This document shows, in pieces, positions 35,639 through 43,853 of a stretch of DNA of 64,000 bases; the first letter of the stretch is position 1, and every line of letters starts with the position of its first letter. The stretch is from Rhizobium sp. BG4 (GTDB lineage: Bacteria > Pseudomonadota > Alphaproteobacteria > Rhizobiales > Rhizobiaceae), in the NCBI RefSeq assembly GCF_016864575.1, contig NZ_CP044125.1, forward strand, positions 2,533,001 to 2,597,000, given 5' to 3'. A model generated the notes under the pieces. It worked only from the letters and a program-made list of their open reading frames with translations, had not been told where the DNA came from and searched no databases. The translations under genes and the position numbers were made by a program.

Positions 35639-36628
35639 CTATTCCATCTGGATATTTGCGCCTTTTACGATTGGCTCCCACTTCGCCAATTCGGCCTTCA
35701 CATGGGCGCCAAGCTCGTCCGGCGTCGAGCCGACGATGGTGGCGCTGAACTCCTTCATGCGGCCTGCGACAGCCGGATCCTTGAGCGCCTTGTTGGCCGA
35801 CTCGTTCAGCTTGGCGACGACATCGGTCGGCGTATTTGCCGGGGCGAAAAGCGCGTTCCAGGTATAGGTCTCGTAGCCCGGAACACCTGATTCAGCGACC
35901 GTCGGAATGTCAGGGAAAGAGGGCGCGCGCTGGGCCGTCGTGACCGCCAGCGCCCGAAGCTTGCCGCTCTTGATATGGCCGGACGAGGAGGGGAGGTTGT
36001 CGAACATGATCGACACCTGATTGCCGAGAAGATCGGTCAGCGCCGGTCCGGCACCCTTGTAGGGGATGTGCTGCATCTTGGTGCCGGCCATGGCATTGAA
36101 GAGCTCGCCGGAGAGATGCAGCGGCGTGCCGTTACCCGAAGAGGCGTAGCTCCACTTGTCCGGCTCGGCCTTCAAAAGCGCGATCAGTTCCTGCACGTTC
36201 TTGGCGGGCAGCTCCGGATTGACGACCAGCACGTTTGGCACGATGACGAGAAGCGAGACCGGCGAGAAATCCTTCTGCGGGTCATAGGGCGTCGATTTCA
36301 GGATCAGCGGGTTCAGCGCGTGGGTGGCGACGGTGCCCATCAGGATGGTGTAGCCATCCGGTTCGGCGCGGGCGACATTATCGGCGCCAAGATTGCCGCC
36401 GGCACCGGCAACGTTCTGCACGATCACCTGCTGGCCGAGGTCCTCCGACATCTTCTCGGCGATGATGCGGGCCACCACGTCGGTCGATCCGCCGGCCGCG
36501 AAAGGCACGACCATCGTGATCGTGCGATCCGGAAAGCCTTCCGCCATCGCCGTGCCGGCGCTGAGCGTGGCAAACAGCCCAAGGCCGAGCGCCAGGCTTG
36601 CCCGGCGGGTGAAATTGAAAAGCGCCAT
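35639..36628 (-). CDS. Bug/TctC-type tricarboxylate-binding protein, orphan
   Basis: A 329-residue periplasmic binding protein of the Bug/TctC family with an N-terminal signal peptide (RRASLALGLGLFATLSAGTAMA). Conserved features are VVPFAAGGSTDVVARIIAE and NVAGAGGNLGADNVARAEPDGYT, which grip carboxylate ligands. Such proteins normally feed a TctA/TctB membrane pair, but none is encoded beside it; neighbours are a YegP gene and a cyclase. It may share a distant transporter or act in sensing. Dicarboxylate or tricarboxylate ligand is inference. Confidence 0.9.
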   Translation of the reverse strand: MALFNFTRRASLALGLGLFATLSAGTAMAEGFPDRTITMVVPFAAGGSTDVVARIIAEKMSEDLGQQVIVQNVAGAGGNLGADNVARAEPDGYTILMGTVATHALNPLILKSTPYDPQKDFSPVSLLVIVPNVLVVNPELPAKNVQELIALLKAEPDKWSYASSGNGTPLHLSGELFNAMAGTKMQHIPYKGAGPALTDLLGNQVSIMFDNLPSSSGHIKSGKLRALAVTTAQRAPSFPDIPTVAESGVPGYETYTWNALFAPANTPTDVVAKLNESANKALKDPAVAGRMKEFSATIVGSTPDELGAHVKAELAKWEPIVKGANIQME

Positions 36629-36857
36629 TCGATTCTCCTCCCAGAATTCAACAGCTATGCACCCGGCTGCGTCTGACCGGGCAGGAGGAGGTTAGGGCAG
36701 CGGGCTTTAAAGGCAACCACGGATGGTGCCGAAGCGAATTCGACTTTAGTCGCCTTGGAATGGGGATTGATATTACATTTGCTCCTCCGATAACCATCTA
36801 GGGATAAAGCAAGTCTTCTGCCGCTCGCCCCGCGGGTGGCCCTCATGAGGTTTTGAT

Positions 36858-38078
36858 ATGCATCCGTCCCCCGATGCTCTTTCCATCTCCACTGCTGCCG
36901 AAGACGGCGCCTGGCCGCTGCGCCGCCGCCGTATCCTCGATTGGCTCGTCAACGAAACCCGCAGCGAACGCTTCATCGACAATATCTTCGTCGAGATGAA
37001 CGAGCGGCTGATCGAGGCGGGCGTGCCGCTCGGCCGGGCTACGCTGCACTTCCGTACGCTGCATCCGCAATGGATGGGTGCGCGGGTTCTGTGGCGGCCG
37101 GGCATGAAGGAAGCGAAAATCACCACCTTCGGCTATGGTGTCGAAAACACGCCGCAGTTTCTCAGCAGCCCGATGAACGAGATCTTCAGCGGCGCTTCGG
37201 AAGTGCGCCAGGACCTCGAAGGCGAGATCCGCAGCGACTATGCGCTCTATGAGGAGCTGCGCGGCGAGGGGCTGACCGATTACATCGCCTGGCCGCTGGA
37301 GCACACGCTCGGCAAACGGCATGTGGTGACCTTCTCCAGCAATGTAGCCGGCGGCTTCACCGCCGATCAGATCGCTTTCCTGCGCGATCTTCTTCCGGCG
37401 CTGACGCTGGTCAGTGAAATCCGGGTGAAAAATATCCTGGCGCGCACCCTGCTGCAGACCTATGTCGGCCCGCATGCGAGCGAGCAGATCCTGGCCGGCG
37501 CCACCACCCGCGGCAGCGGGAGCACCGTAGGCGCCGCCATCCTGATCTGCGATCTGCGCGACTTCACGACGATCTCGGACATGTGGCCGCGCGACGACGT
37601 GATCGAGCTGCTCAACGCCTATTTCGACGCGATGTCGGAGCCGATCGAGCGGCATGGCGGCGAGATCCTGAAATTCATGGGCGACGGGCTGCTCGCGATC
37701 TTCCCGCTCAGCAATCCCGATGCCTGCCGCAATCTGCTGACGTCGCTCAAGGAAGCCCGCAAGGCGATCAACGACCTCAACACGTTCAACGCCGAACGCG
37801 GCGTCGTAGAGCTCCGCTACGGCGTCGGCGTCCATGTCGGCGATGTGATGTACGGTAATATCGGCTCGCGCAAACGCCTCGACTTCACCGTCATCGGCCC
37901 GGCCGTCAACGTCGCCTCGCGGCTGGAAACCCTGACCAAGGACGTCGGCCAGCCGGTGCTGATCTCGAAAGCCTTCGTCGACATGGCCAAATGCGGCGCC
38001 GAACTGAAACCTGTCGGCACCTTCCCGCTGCGCGGTCTCGGCGAGCCGGTCGATGTCTTCACGTTTCCGGAGGGGTGA
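36858..38078 (+). CDS. Class III adenylate/guanylate cyclase
   Basis: A 406-residue cytosolic protein. The C-terminal 190 residues form a class III catalytic domain with the metal Asp residues in ICDLRDFTTISD and KFMGDGLLAIF, the transition-state Asn and Arg in NVASRLE, and the Lys/Asp pattern (ILKFMGDG and LDFTVIG) usual for ATP-specific enzymes. The N-terminal 200 residues are a helical or GAF-like sensor without membrane helices. Rhizobia have many such cyclases, mostly making cAMP. Signal unknown. It ends just before the antitoxin gene on the other strand. Confidence 0.9.
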   Translation: MHPSPDALSISTAAEDGAWPLRRRRILDWLVNETRSERFIDNIFVEMNERLIEAGVPLGRATLHFRTLHPQWMGARVLWRPGMKEAKITTFGYGVENTPQFLSSPMNEIFSGASEVRQDLEGEIRSDYALYEELRGEGLTDYIAWPLEHTLGKRHVVTFSSNVAGGFTADQIAFLRDLLPALTLVSEIRVKNILARTLLQTYVGPHASEQILAGATTRGSGSTVGAAILICDLRDFTTISDMWPRDDVIELLNAYFDAMSEPIERHGGEILKFMGDGLLAIFPLSNPDACRNLLTSLKEARKAINDLNTFNAERGVVELRYGVGVHVGDVMYGNIGSRKRLDFTVIGPAVNVASRLETLTKDVGQPVLISKAFVDMAKCGAELKPVGTFPLRGLGEPVDVFTFPEG

Positions 38079-38081
38079 GGC

Positions 38082-38423
38082 TTACTTCCGCGATGCTACT
38101 TTTGGAGGCGTCGACTTGTCGGTTTCGGTGTCAACGACACCGCTCTTGAAGGCTTCGATGACCTGTATCGCGGCTTCCTTGCTTTGGTATGCCTCAGACA
38201 CCAACAATATGTTTCCGGTTCCATCTCGAAGGCGGAAGCGAAATTTGCCGTCTTGATCTAAGAAGATCTGAAACCGTGCGGAGTCCTGTTCGACAAAATC
38301 AAAACGGACCATGCGCCGGTTCGTCCGTAGGTCGAATTGGCTCAGGTCTGCCTCATCGACGAAACGCTCAGCTTCTTCGTCGGTTTCAAATTCCGGTAGC
38401 GGTTTGTTTTCAAACTTGCTCAA
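38082..38423 (-). CDS. Antitoxin with CopG-type N-terminus fused to DUF1508
   Basis: A 113-residue protein. Residues 8-42 (PLPEFETDEEAERFVDEADL...) match the N-terminal part of CopG-type (BrnA-like) antitoxins, the region that embraces the toxin. The usual ribbon-helix-helix DNA-binding part is missing; instead residues about 50-98 (FQIFLDQDGKFRFRLRDGTG..., SEAYQSKEAAIQVIEAF) form a DUF1508 domain like the separate YegP gene at 35385. The TTG at 38423 follows a GAGG site eight bases away; a GTG twelve codons upstream (38459) is possible. The start overlaps the end of the BrnT gene by 14 bases. A domain swap of this sort is unusual to me. Confidence 0.78.
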   Translation of the reverse strand: MSKFENKPLPEFETDEEAERFVDEADLSQFDLRTNRRMVRFDFVEQDSARFQIFLDQDGKFRFRLRDGTGNILLVSEAYQSKEAAIQVIEAFKSGVVDTETDKSTPPKVASRK

Positions 38424-38697
38424 AACGCTGGACCTCGCTCCCGTGCATATATCGGGCACTGATCGGACGGATCAATGTTACACCGTTTCGTTGACGCAGG
38501 CAAAATACGACAAATGCGTAGCGCCCCGCGCTGGTCTTACCGATAGCGCGCTGCCGCTTTTCGGTAGTCGCGGCATGCGGGTCCTCAAACGTCGCAAAGT
38601 CGCCCCGGAAGATGAACTCAATATCGCTCCGGCTTAGACCATGCTTGCCGCATTTCGGCCAATTGCCTTCATCCCAATCGAAACCACCGATGCTCAT
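38410..38697 (-). CDS. brnT: BrnT family toxin
   Basis: A 95-residue BrnT-family ribonuclease toxin, MSIGGFDWDEGNWPKCGKHGLS at the start and with IGKTSAGRYAFVVFCLR and IRPISARYM, where the family's basic catalytic residues sit. BrnT toxins cut RNA and arrest growth. The toxin gene comes first and the antitoxin second, as in known brnTA modules, and the two overlap. A 14-base perfect palindrome lies just upstream (38704-38717). Normal length for the family and no obvious inactivating change. Confidence 0.88.
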   Translation of the reverse strand: MSIGGFDWDEGNWPKCGKHGLSRSDIEFIFRGDFATFEDPHAATTEKRQRAIGKTSAGRYAFVVFCLRQRNGVTLIRPISARYMHGSEVQRFEQV

Positions 38698-38703
38698 GCC
38701 ATC

Positions 38704-38730
38704 CCACCCTTGGGTGGAATGCTAAAGCAT
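38704..38730. promoter_or_regulatory. Palindromes in the toxin-antitoxin promoter
   Basis: CCACCCTTGGGTGG (38704-38717) is a perfect palindrome seven bases before the toxin start, overlapping its ribosome site; ATGCT and AGCAT arms at 38719-38723 and 38726-38730 form a second. They are candidate operators or an RNA hairpin on the toxin ribosome site. Confidence 0.5.
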
Positions 38731-38758
38731 CGAACACGTCAATACAATCAGAGGTAGC

Positions 38759-40630
38759 TTACTTCGCCGCCGCCAGAAACTCTTCAGCCCCTGCATCGAA
38801 TTGGAGCTTGGCGAGCTTGGCGTAGATGCCGCCGTGGCGGATGAGGGTTTGGTGGGTGCCTTCCTCGATGACGCGGCCCTGGTCCATGACGAGGATGCGG
38901 TCGGCCTTGAGGACGGTTGCGAGGCGGTGGGCGATGACCAGTGTCGTGCGGCCCTGCATCAGGCCGTCGAGAGCCTTCTGGACCAGCGTTTCGCTTTCGG
39001 CATCGAGAGCCGATGTCGCTTCGTCGAGGAGCAGGATCGGGGCATTCTTCAGGATGGCGCGGGCAATGGCGATGCGCTGGCGCTGGCCGCCTGAAAGCGT
39101 GATGCCGCGTTCGCCGACCTCGGTATCGTAACCATTCGAAAGACGGGCGATGAACTCGTCGGCCTGCGCGGCGATCGCCGCGGCGCGCACCTCTTCGCGG
39201 CTGGCGCCGGGGCGGCCGAAGGCGATGTTGTCGTGGATCGAAGCGGCGAAGATCGTCACGTCCTGCGGCACGATCGCCATACGCTCGCGCAGATCGTCAG
39301 GCGAGACGCTGCGGGCATCGAGACCATCGACGCTGATGCCGCCGAGTTGCGGATCGTAGAAGCGCAGCAGTAGCGAGAAGACCGTGCTCTTGCCTGCGCC
39401 CGACGGACCGACGATCGCCACGGTTTCACCGGGCACGACGTTAAAGGTCAGGCCGTGCAGGGCAGATTTGTCCGGCCGCGAGGGATAGGCGAAATGGACA
39501 TCGGCAAATTCGACCCTGCCACGAGCGGGCATCGGCAGCGTTTCTGGCTTGGCCGGGGCTGAGATCGGGGAGACTTCGTCCAGCAGCTCGGTCAGGCGGT
39601 CGGCGGCGCCGGCGGCCTGCGAGAGTTCGCCCCAGACTTCCGAGAGCGCGCCGAGCGAGCCGGCGGCGATCACCGAATAGAGCAGGAACTGGCCGAGCGT
39701 GCCGGCAGACAGCGTGCCGGTCAGAACGTTGTGGGCGCCGACCCAGAGAACGGCGACGACGCTGCCGAAGATCAGGGTGATGGCGATGCCGGTCAGGAGC
39801 GCGCGCGAACGGATGGCTGAACGCGCGGCCTGATAGGCGGATTCGACGGCGGAAGCATAACGGCCGGAAGCGGCATCCTCGCCGTTGAAGGCCTGTACGG
39901 TGCGGGTGGCGGCAATCGTCTCGTTGGCGAAGGCGGAGGCTTGCGCCAGCGTGTCCTGCGCGGCACGCGAGCGTTTGCGCACCGAGCGGCCGAAGGCGAC
40001 GAGCGGGAAGACGATCAGCGGGATTGCGCCGAGCGCCAGGCTTGCGAGCTTCGGCGATGTCACGACCATCATGCCCATCGCGCCGAAACAGAGGATCAGA
40101 TTGCGCAGCGCCACCGAGGCGGTCGCGCCGACGGCGGACTTGATCTGCGTCGTATCGGCCGTCAGCCGCGAGACGATCTCGCCGGACTGGTTGACGTCGA
40201 AGAAGGAGGGGGAGAGGCGGGTGACATGCGCGAACACATCCTGGCGCAGATCCGAGACAATGCGCTCGCCGAGCGTGATGACGAAATAGTAGCGCAGCGC
40301 GCTGGCGATCGCGAGCACGACGGCCATCCCCATCAGCATGGCGAAGTAGCTGTTGATGAAGGTGCCGTCAGGCTGGGTGAAGCCGTGATCGATCATCCGA
40401 CGGACGGCGAGCGGCAGGGCGAGCGAGGTGACGGCGGCGAGTGCGAGCGCGACGAGAGCTCCGGCGACCATGCCGCGATAGCGCATGATATAAGGCGTCA
40501 ACCGTCCGAGAGGCTTCAGCGACCGCGACTTCTTTTCCCCGCCCTGCACTGCGTCTGTCAAATCATCTCCAATCGCCTTCAAACCGTTGATCACCAGCTT
40601 GTTGGCACTTGTTATCCGGATGGCCTTCAT
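38759..40630 (-). CDS. ABC transporter, fused permease and ATPase (MsbA-like)
   Basis: A 623-residue half transporter. Six hydrophobic helices lie between about residues 50 and 340, then a nucleotide-binding domain with Walker A GPSGAGKST, signature LSGGQRQRIAIARA, Walker B ILLLDEAT and the H-loop IAHRLATV. The arrangement is that of type IV (MsbA, multidrug or lipid) exporters acting as homodimers. Substrate unknown. An ATG at 40630 is given; the first 40 residues are not conserved and the true start could be a TTG closer to the first helix. Confidence 0.9.
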   Translation of the reverse strand: MKAIRITSANKLVINGLKAIGDDLTDAVQGGEKKSRSLKPLGRLTPYIMRYRGMVAGALVALALAAVTSLALPLAVRRMIDHGFTQPDGTFINSYFAMLMGMAVVLAIASALRYYFVITLGERIVSDLRQDVFAHVTRLSPSFFDVNQSGEIVSRLTADTTQIKSAVGATASVALRNLILCFGAMGMMVVTSPKLASLALGAIPLIVFPLVAFGRSVRKRSRAAQDTLAQASAFANETIAATRTVQAFNGEDAASGRYASAVESAYQAARSAIRSRALLTGIAITLIFGSVVAVLWVGAHNVLTGTLSAGTLGQFLLYSVIAAGSLGALSEVWGELSQAAGAADRLTELLDEVSPISAPAKPETLPMPARGRVEFADVHFAYPSRPDKSALHGLTFNVVPGETVAIVGPSGAGKSTVFSLLLRFYDPQLGGISVDGLDARSVSPDDLRERMAIVPQDVTIFAASIHDNIAFGRPGASREEVRAAAIAAQADEFIARLSNGYDTEVGERGITLSGGQRQRIAIARAILKNAPILLLDEATSALDAESETLVQKALDGLMQGRTTLVIAHRLATVLKADRILVMDQGRVIEEGTHQTLIRHGGIYAKLAKLQFDAGAEEFLAAAK

Positions 40631-40753
40631 GTATAGGCACCGCATCCGAATGGGAAGCCGTAGCCTTCGCGACTGCGGCTTCATTTATTCAATCGGTTCT
40701 CTTGCCGCAATGACATGCGTCAAATTGGACCCTGGCATCGCAGGAAGATTGTT

Positions 40754-40975
40754 ATGAAGGCTGATATCCATCCCGACTACCACACCATCAAGGTGGTCAT
40801 GACTGACGGTACCGAATACGAAACCCGCTCGACCTGGGGTTCGGAAGGCGCTGTCATGAACCTCGAAATCGATTCCAAGTCCCATCCGGCATGGACGGGC
40901 GGCAACCAGCAGCTCATGGACCGCGGTGGCCGCGTTTCCAAGTTCAACAAGCGCTTCGGCGGCCTCGGCCTCTAA
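40754..40975 (+). CDS. rpmE: 50S ribosomal protein L31
   Basis: The 73-residue product [20 protein letters not shown] matches the alphaproteobacterial L31. It has no CxxC zinc motif, so it is the zinc-independent (C-) form. It is monocistronic and divergent from the ABC transporter. A strong terminator follows. Confidence 0.95.
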   Translation: MKADIHPDYHTIKVVMTDGTEYETRSTWGSEGAVMNLEIDSKSHPAWTGGNQQLMDRGGRVSKFNKRFGGLGL

Positions 40976-41006
40976 TCGCTTCTGCGGTACTACGGAATTT
41001 GAAAAG

Positions 41007-41031
41007 AGCCCGGTTTCGACCGGGCTTTTTT
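41007..41031 (+). terminator. Rho-independent terminator of rpmE
   Basis: Eight-base arms AGCCCGGT (41007-41014) and ACCGGGCT (41019-41026) around a TTCG loop, followed by six T residues. A textbook terminator 30 bases after rpmE. Confidence 0.93.
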
Positions 41032-41122
41032 ATTGTCCGGATTCTGGATTTCGGCAGGAAATGAAAAGGCCGACTGTGCAGGGAACACAGCCGGCCGGTC
41101 TTTAAAGTATGGCAGTAGAAAC

Positions 41123-41638
41123 TTAGTTGTTGCCGAACGCCGTCTGCAGCAGGCTGAGCTGCGCCTGGACGCTGTTCTGGTTGTCATGCACGATCGGTGC
41201 TTCCGACGGACGGTAGATTTCGCGATCGAGCAGGGCGATGCGGTTCTGCAGGCGCAGCGAGCGCTCGACGAGATCGCGGAAGGATTCCGGCAGGTCGCCC
41301 CAGCCCGGAGCGTTGCGGTCGACGTTGAAGCCGTCGAGGCGAACCTTGTTCTTTTCAGCGAGAACCTGATCGCGGGACATCTCGCCGTTGTTGACGGCGC
41401 GCTGCAGGAGCAGCCAGGATGCCATCTGCATCAGGCGGGTGGTGAGGCGCATGGATTCTGCTGCGTAGAGGACGGATGCCATGCGGGGCAGGACCTTCGA
41501 AGCGGCGCGGCCGTTACCATCGAGGTAGGCTGCGGTTTCTTCGACCAGCGACATGCCTTCTGCATAAAGCGTCTTGAACTGCGACGATGCGGCGGCGCGT
41601 CCTGCGAAGCTGATCGTATTCAAACCAAGTTCCGACAT
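41123..41638 (-). CDS. rcdA: RcdA-like protein (DUF1465)
   Basis: A 171-residue protein of DUF1465, the family of Caulobacter RcdA, an adaptor that helps ClpXP degrade the cell-cycle regulator CtrA. It is helical throughout (FKTLYAEGMSLVEETAAYL, YAAESMRLTTRLMQMASWLL, LRLQNRIALLDREIY), as expected for RcdA's three-helix dimer. The gene is single and has a perfect CtrA-type site about 125 bases upstream. Its role here is inferred from the family; ends with a disordered acidic-free tail (NQNSVQAQLSLLQTAFG). Confidence 0.85.
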   Translation of the reverse strand: MSELGLNTISFAGRAAASSQFKTLYAEGMSLVEETAAYLDGNGRAASKVLPRMASVLYAAESMRLTTRLMQMASWLLLQRAVNNGEMSRDQVLAEKNKVRLDGFNVDRNAPGWGDLPESFRDLVERSLRLQNRIALLDREIYRPSEAPIVHDNQNSVQAQLSLLQTAFGNN

Positions 41639-41762
41639 TCCAATGGTCCCTGTTGCACGCGTCTACATATGGTCAGGTAACGCCAGCCGGAAGTAAAAGT
41701 TTCAGCGGCGGGTCTTTATGTCTTTAAGATGGTATCATTACCCTAAATGCGCAAGGCGTTTC

Positions 41763-41778
41763 TTAAGAAAGGGTTAAC
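41763..41778. promoter_or_regulatory. CtrA-like site TTAA-N7-TTAAC upstream of rcdA
   Basis: The text has TTAA at 41763-41766 and TTAAC at 41774-41778, exactly seven bases apart, which is the Caulobacter/rhizobial CtrA consensus. It lies 125-140 bases before the rcdA start. It is also symmetrical, so it reads as a half-site pair on either strand. Confidence 0.7.
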
Positions 41779-41808
41779 TTCCACAGATTCGTGGTGAACG
41801 GCCGCGCA

Positions 41809-41838
41809 GGCAAAAAGAAGAGCCGCAAAAGCGGCTCT
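41809..41838 (-). terminator. Terminator for the DUF1192 transcript (minus strand)
   Basis: Eight-base arms at 41819-41826 and 41831-41838 (AGAGCCGC, GCGGCTCT) around four bases. On the minus strand the stem is followed by TCTTTTTG. It ends transcription from the MFS-DUF1192 unit before it reaches rcdA. Confidence 0.75.
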
Positions 41839-41894
41839 CAAGGTAAAACAGGGAGAAAAATCAGACCAATTCACCGCATGGAAAACTGTCTGAG

Positions 41895-41952
41895 ATCCAG
41901 ACGAAATCTGGATGCGTTAAGTAATAGCTCGTAAAGCTTAATTGTATGTTAA
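41895..41952. promoter_or_regulatory. Dyad and second CtrA-like site in the 41.6-42.0 kb gap
   Basis: ATCCAGA (41895-41901) pairs with TCTGGAT (41907-41913). TTAA (41938-41941) and TTAA (41949-41952), again seven bases apart, form a second CtrA-type site. No gene is seen in the 378-base gap, which is AT-rich. Confidence 0.5.
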
Positions 41953-42016
41953 TACTGTTCTTGATTGAGACTTGCCGCGGCGCGTTTTGCGCTTGCCTGT
42001 GACTTTTTTCGGGCTT

Positions 42017-42208
42017 TTACGAGCGGAACAGGCCTTCGGCCGCAGCGCGCCCGGAAGCCTTCTTCGCCGACTCGGCTTCGAGTCTTGCGATCTCGCTTTT
42101 CAGGAGCTCGACGCGCTCTTTGAGCTCGCCGACGGACAGCAGCGACAGATCCTGGCCGATCTCGTGCGCTGTCTTCTTCTGTGGCCGTTCCTCGTCAAAG
42201 AAGCTCAT
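42017..42208 (-). CDS. DUF1192 family small protein
   Basis: A 63-residue helical protein, MSFFDEERPQKKTAHEIGQDL at the start and LKERVELLKSEIARLEAES after it, a short coiled coil. This is the DUF1192 family, conserved in rhizobia and of unknown function. It lies 25 bases after the MFS gene in the same direction and likely shares its transcript. Confidence 0.88.
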   Translation of the reverse strand: MSFFDEERPQKKTAHEIGQDLSLLSVGELKERVELLKSEIARLEAESAKKASGRAAAEGLFRS

Positions 42209-42233
42209 GGGGCAACCCTCCTGCGTTGGCTTT

Positions 42234-43514
42234 TCAGCCGTACTTTACAGCAGGATCGCCGCTTTCGGGAGCCTTGCTGGAACCGCGGTCGGCAAGGGTC
42301 ATGCTCTCGGGCGTGATCATCGGCGAGGTTGCCGTCGGGATCGTCGTATAGGCGTCGCGTTCGCTCGGATGGATGGCGGCGCGCAGGCGGCTGCGGATGA
42401 TCGCGTAGGCGGCGATCAGGATATGCGCGATGGCAGTCACCAGGAACAGCGCGTGCGGGCTGACGACGGACATGACCGGGCCGCCGATGGTCGGGCCGAT
42501 TACCGTGCCGATGCCATAGAGCAGCAGCAGACCGCCCGAGACCTTTACGAAATCCTCGGAGGAGGCGAAGTCGTTCGCATGGGCGACGGCGATCGGATAG
42601 AGCGTGTTGGCGACCGCGCCGTAGAAGACGACGAGGCCGATCACCCAGAAGGGATCCGACGGACTGAAGACGACGATGAGGATGCCGGCGAGGGCGGCAA
42701 GCGCAGACATGGCGGCCAGCACATAGCGGCGGTCGATACGGTCGGAGAGGCGGCCGGCCGGGAACTGCATGACGGCACCGGCGAAGATCGTGGCGCTCAT
42801 CATGATGGCGATGCTGGTATCGGAAAGGCCGGCACCGGCGCCGAAAACCGCGCCCAGCGTACCATAGGCGCCATTGGCGATGCCGACGAGCAGGATGCCG
42901 AGGCAGGAAACCGGCGAATTGCGGTAGAGCGCCGGCAGATCGAGCCTGACCGCCTTCAGCGGCTGCGGCGAGGCTGCGGTCGAGAGTGTGGTCGGCAGCA
43001 TGGCGACGCAATAGAAGACGCCGCAGATCATGAAGAGAACGGGCGTGCGCACATCTTCGAGCGGGATCATCATCTGGCCGCCGACGACGCCGAAAAGGGT
43101 GATGGCGATATAGAGCGAGAAGATCGCGCCGCGGCTCTCATTGGTCGCCCGCTCGTTCAGCCAGCTTTCGATGATCATCGAGGTGCCGGCGGTGGAGAAG
43201 CCGGTGACGGCGCGCAGCGCGATCCACCAGAAGGGATCGATGATGATGCCGCTGAAGAGAGCGGAGATGGCGATGATCGAGATGAAGCCGGAGAAGGCGC
43301 GCACATGGCCGACACGGCGCACCATGTTCGGCGCCACGAGGCAGCCGACGACGAAGCCCGCGGCCCAGGATGTGCCGAGCAGGCCGAGCGTGGTTGTGGC
43401 ATAGCCCTCGAGATTGCCGCGGACGGGAAGCAGGATGCCCTGCAGGCCGTTGCCCATGAAGAGGAAAAGCGTTCCGAAAAGCAGCGCGGCGACGGACAGC
43501 AGATTTCTTCTCAT
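42234..43514 (-). CDS. MFS transporter
   Basis: A 426-residue major facilitator with about twelve membrane helices (for example LLFGTLFLFMGNGLQGILLP and GFVVGCLVAPNMVRRVGH, the loop 2-3 G-x-x-x-D-R/K-type region) and a cytoplasmic C-terminal tail of about 45 residues. It resembles YcaD-like MFS permeases; its substrate is unknown. It is cotranscribed with a DUF1192 gene. The upstream intergenic region (43515-43688) also precedes a small divergent membrane protein. Confidence 0.88.
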   Translation of the reverse strand: MRRNLLSVAALLFGTLFLFMGNGLQGILLPVRGNLEGYATTTLGLLGTSWAAGFVVGCLVAPNMVRRVGHVRAFSGFISIIAISALFSGIIIDPFWWIALRAVTGFSTAGTSMIIESWLNERATNESRGAIFSLYIAITLFGVVGGQMMIPLEDVRTPVLFMICGVFYCVAMLPTTLSTAASPQPLKAVRLDLPALYRNSPVSCLGILLVGIANGAYGTLGAVFGAGAGLSDTSIAIMMSATIFAGAVMQFPAGRLSDRIDRRYVLAAMSALAALAGILIVVFSPSDPFWVIGLVVFYGAVANTLYPIAVAHANDFASSEDFVKVSGGLLLLYGIGTVIGPTIGGPVMSVVSPHALFLVTAIAHILIAAYAIIRSRLRAAIHPSERDAYTTIPTATSPMITPESMTLADRGSSKAPESGDPAVKYG

Positions 43515-43688
43515 ATCCCCACTCTCGAAGAGTTCTGTGTTGAAAAGACATAAGACGAGACGCTGTCCCGCCTAGCCCCTATGGTGTTGATTGTGCCCCG
43601 GAATGCCGTTACGGCATGAAGAAATCTTGTGTTCGCGCGGAATAATGTCCGTCCTGTGACATTCTGATAATGTTGGAAAAATAAAACT

Positions 43689-43853
43689 ATGACCAAGCTG
43701 CTCGCATTGCTGCTCATCCTGGCCATGGTCGTACACATCATCAAGCCGTTGGGGCTGCCCGGTTTGCGACGCCGGATGGACTTCTGGAAGATTGCGCTGG
43801 TCGCTTTCGCGATCTGGTCGGTGGCGCTGATCGCCCGCGAGTTCGTCGGCTAG
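43689..43853 (+). CDS. Small two-helix membrane protein
   Basis: A 54-residue product with two hydrophobic stretches (KLLALLLILAMVVHIIKPL and ALVAFAIWSVALIAREF) joined by a basic loop GLRRRMDFWK. It is divergent from the MFS gene and its stop overlaps the convergent PhzF stop. No ribosome site better than GGAAAAA is seen. Unknown function; base composition is like a coding gene. Confidence 0.6.
   Translation: MTKLLALLLILAMVVHIIKPLGLPGLRRRMDFWKIALVAFAIWSVALIAREFVG

Noticed and set aside
42120..43553. Long plus-strand frame opposite the MFS gene
   Set aside because: Asp/Gly/Arg-rich low-complexity product typical of the antisense of membrane protein genes.
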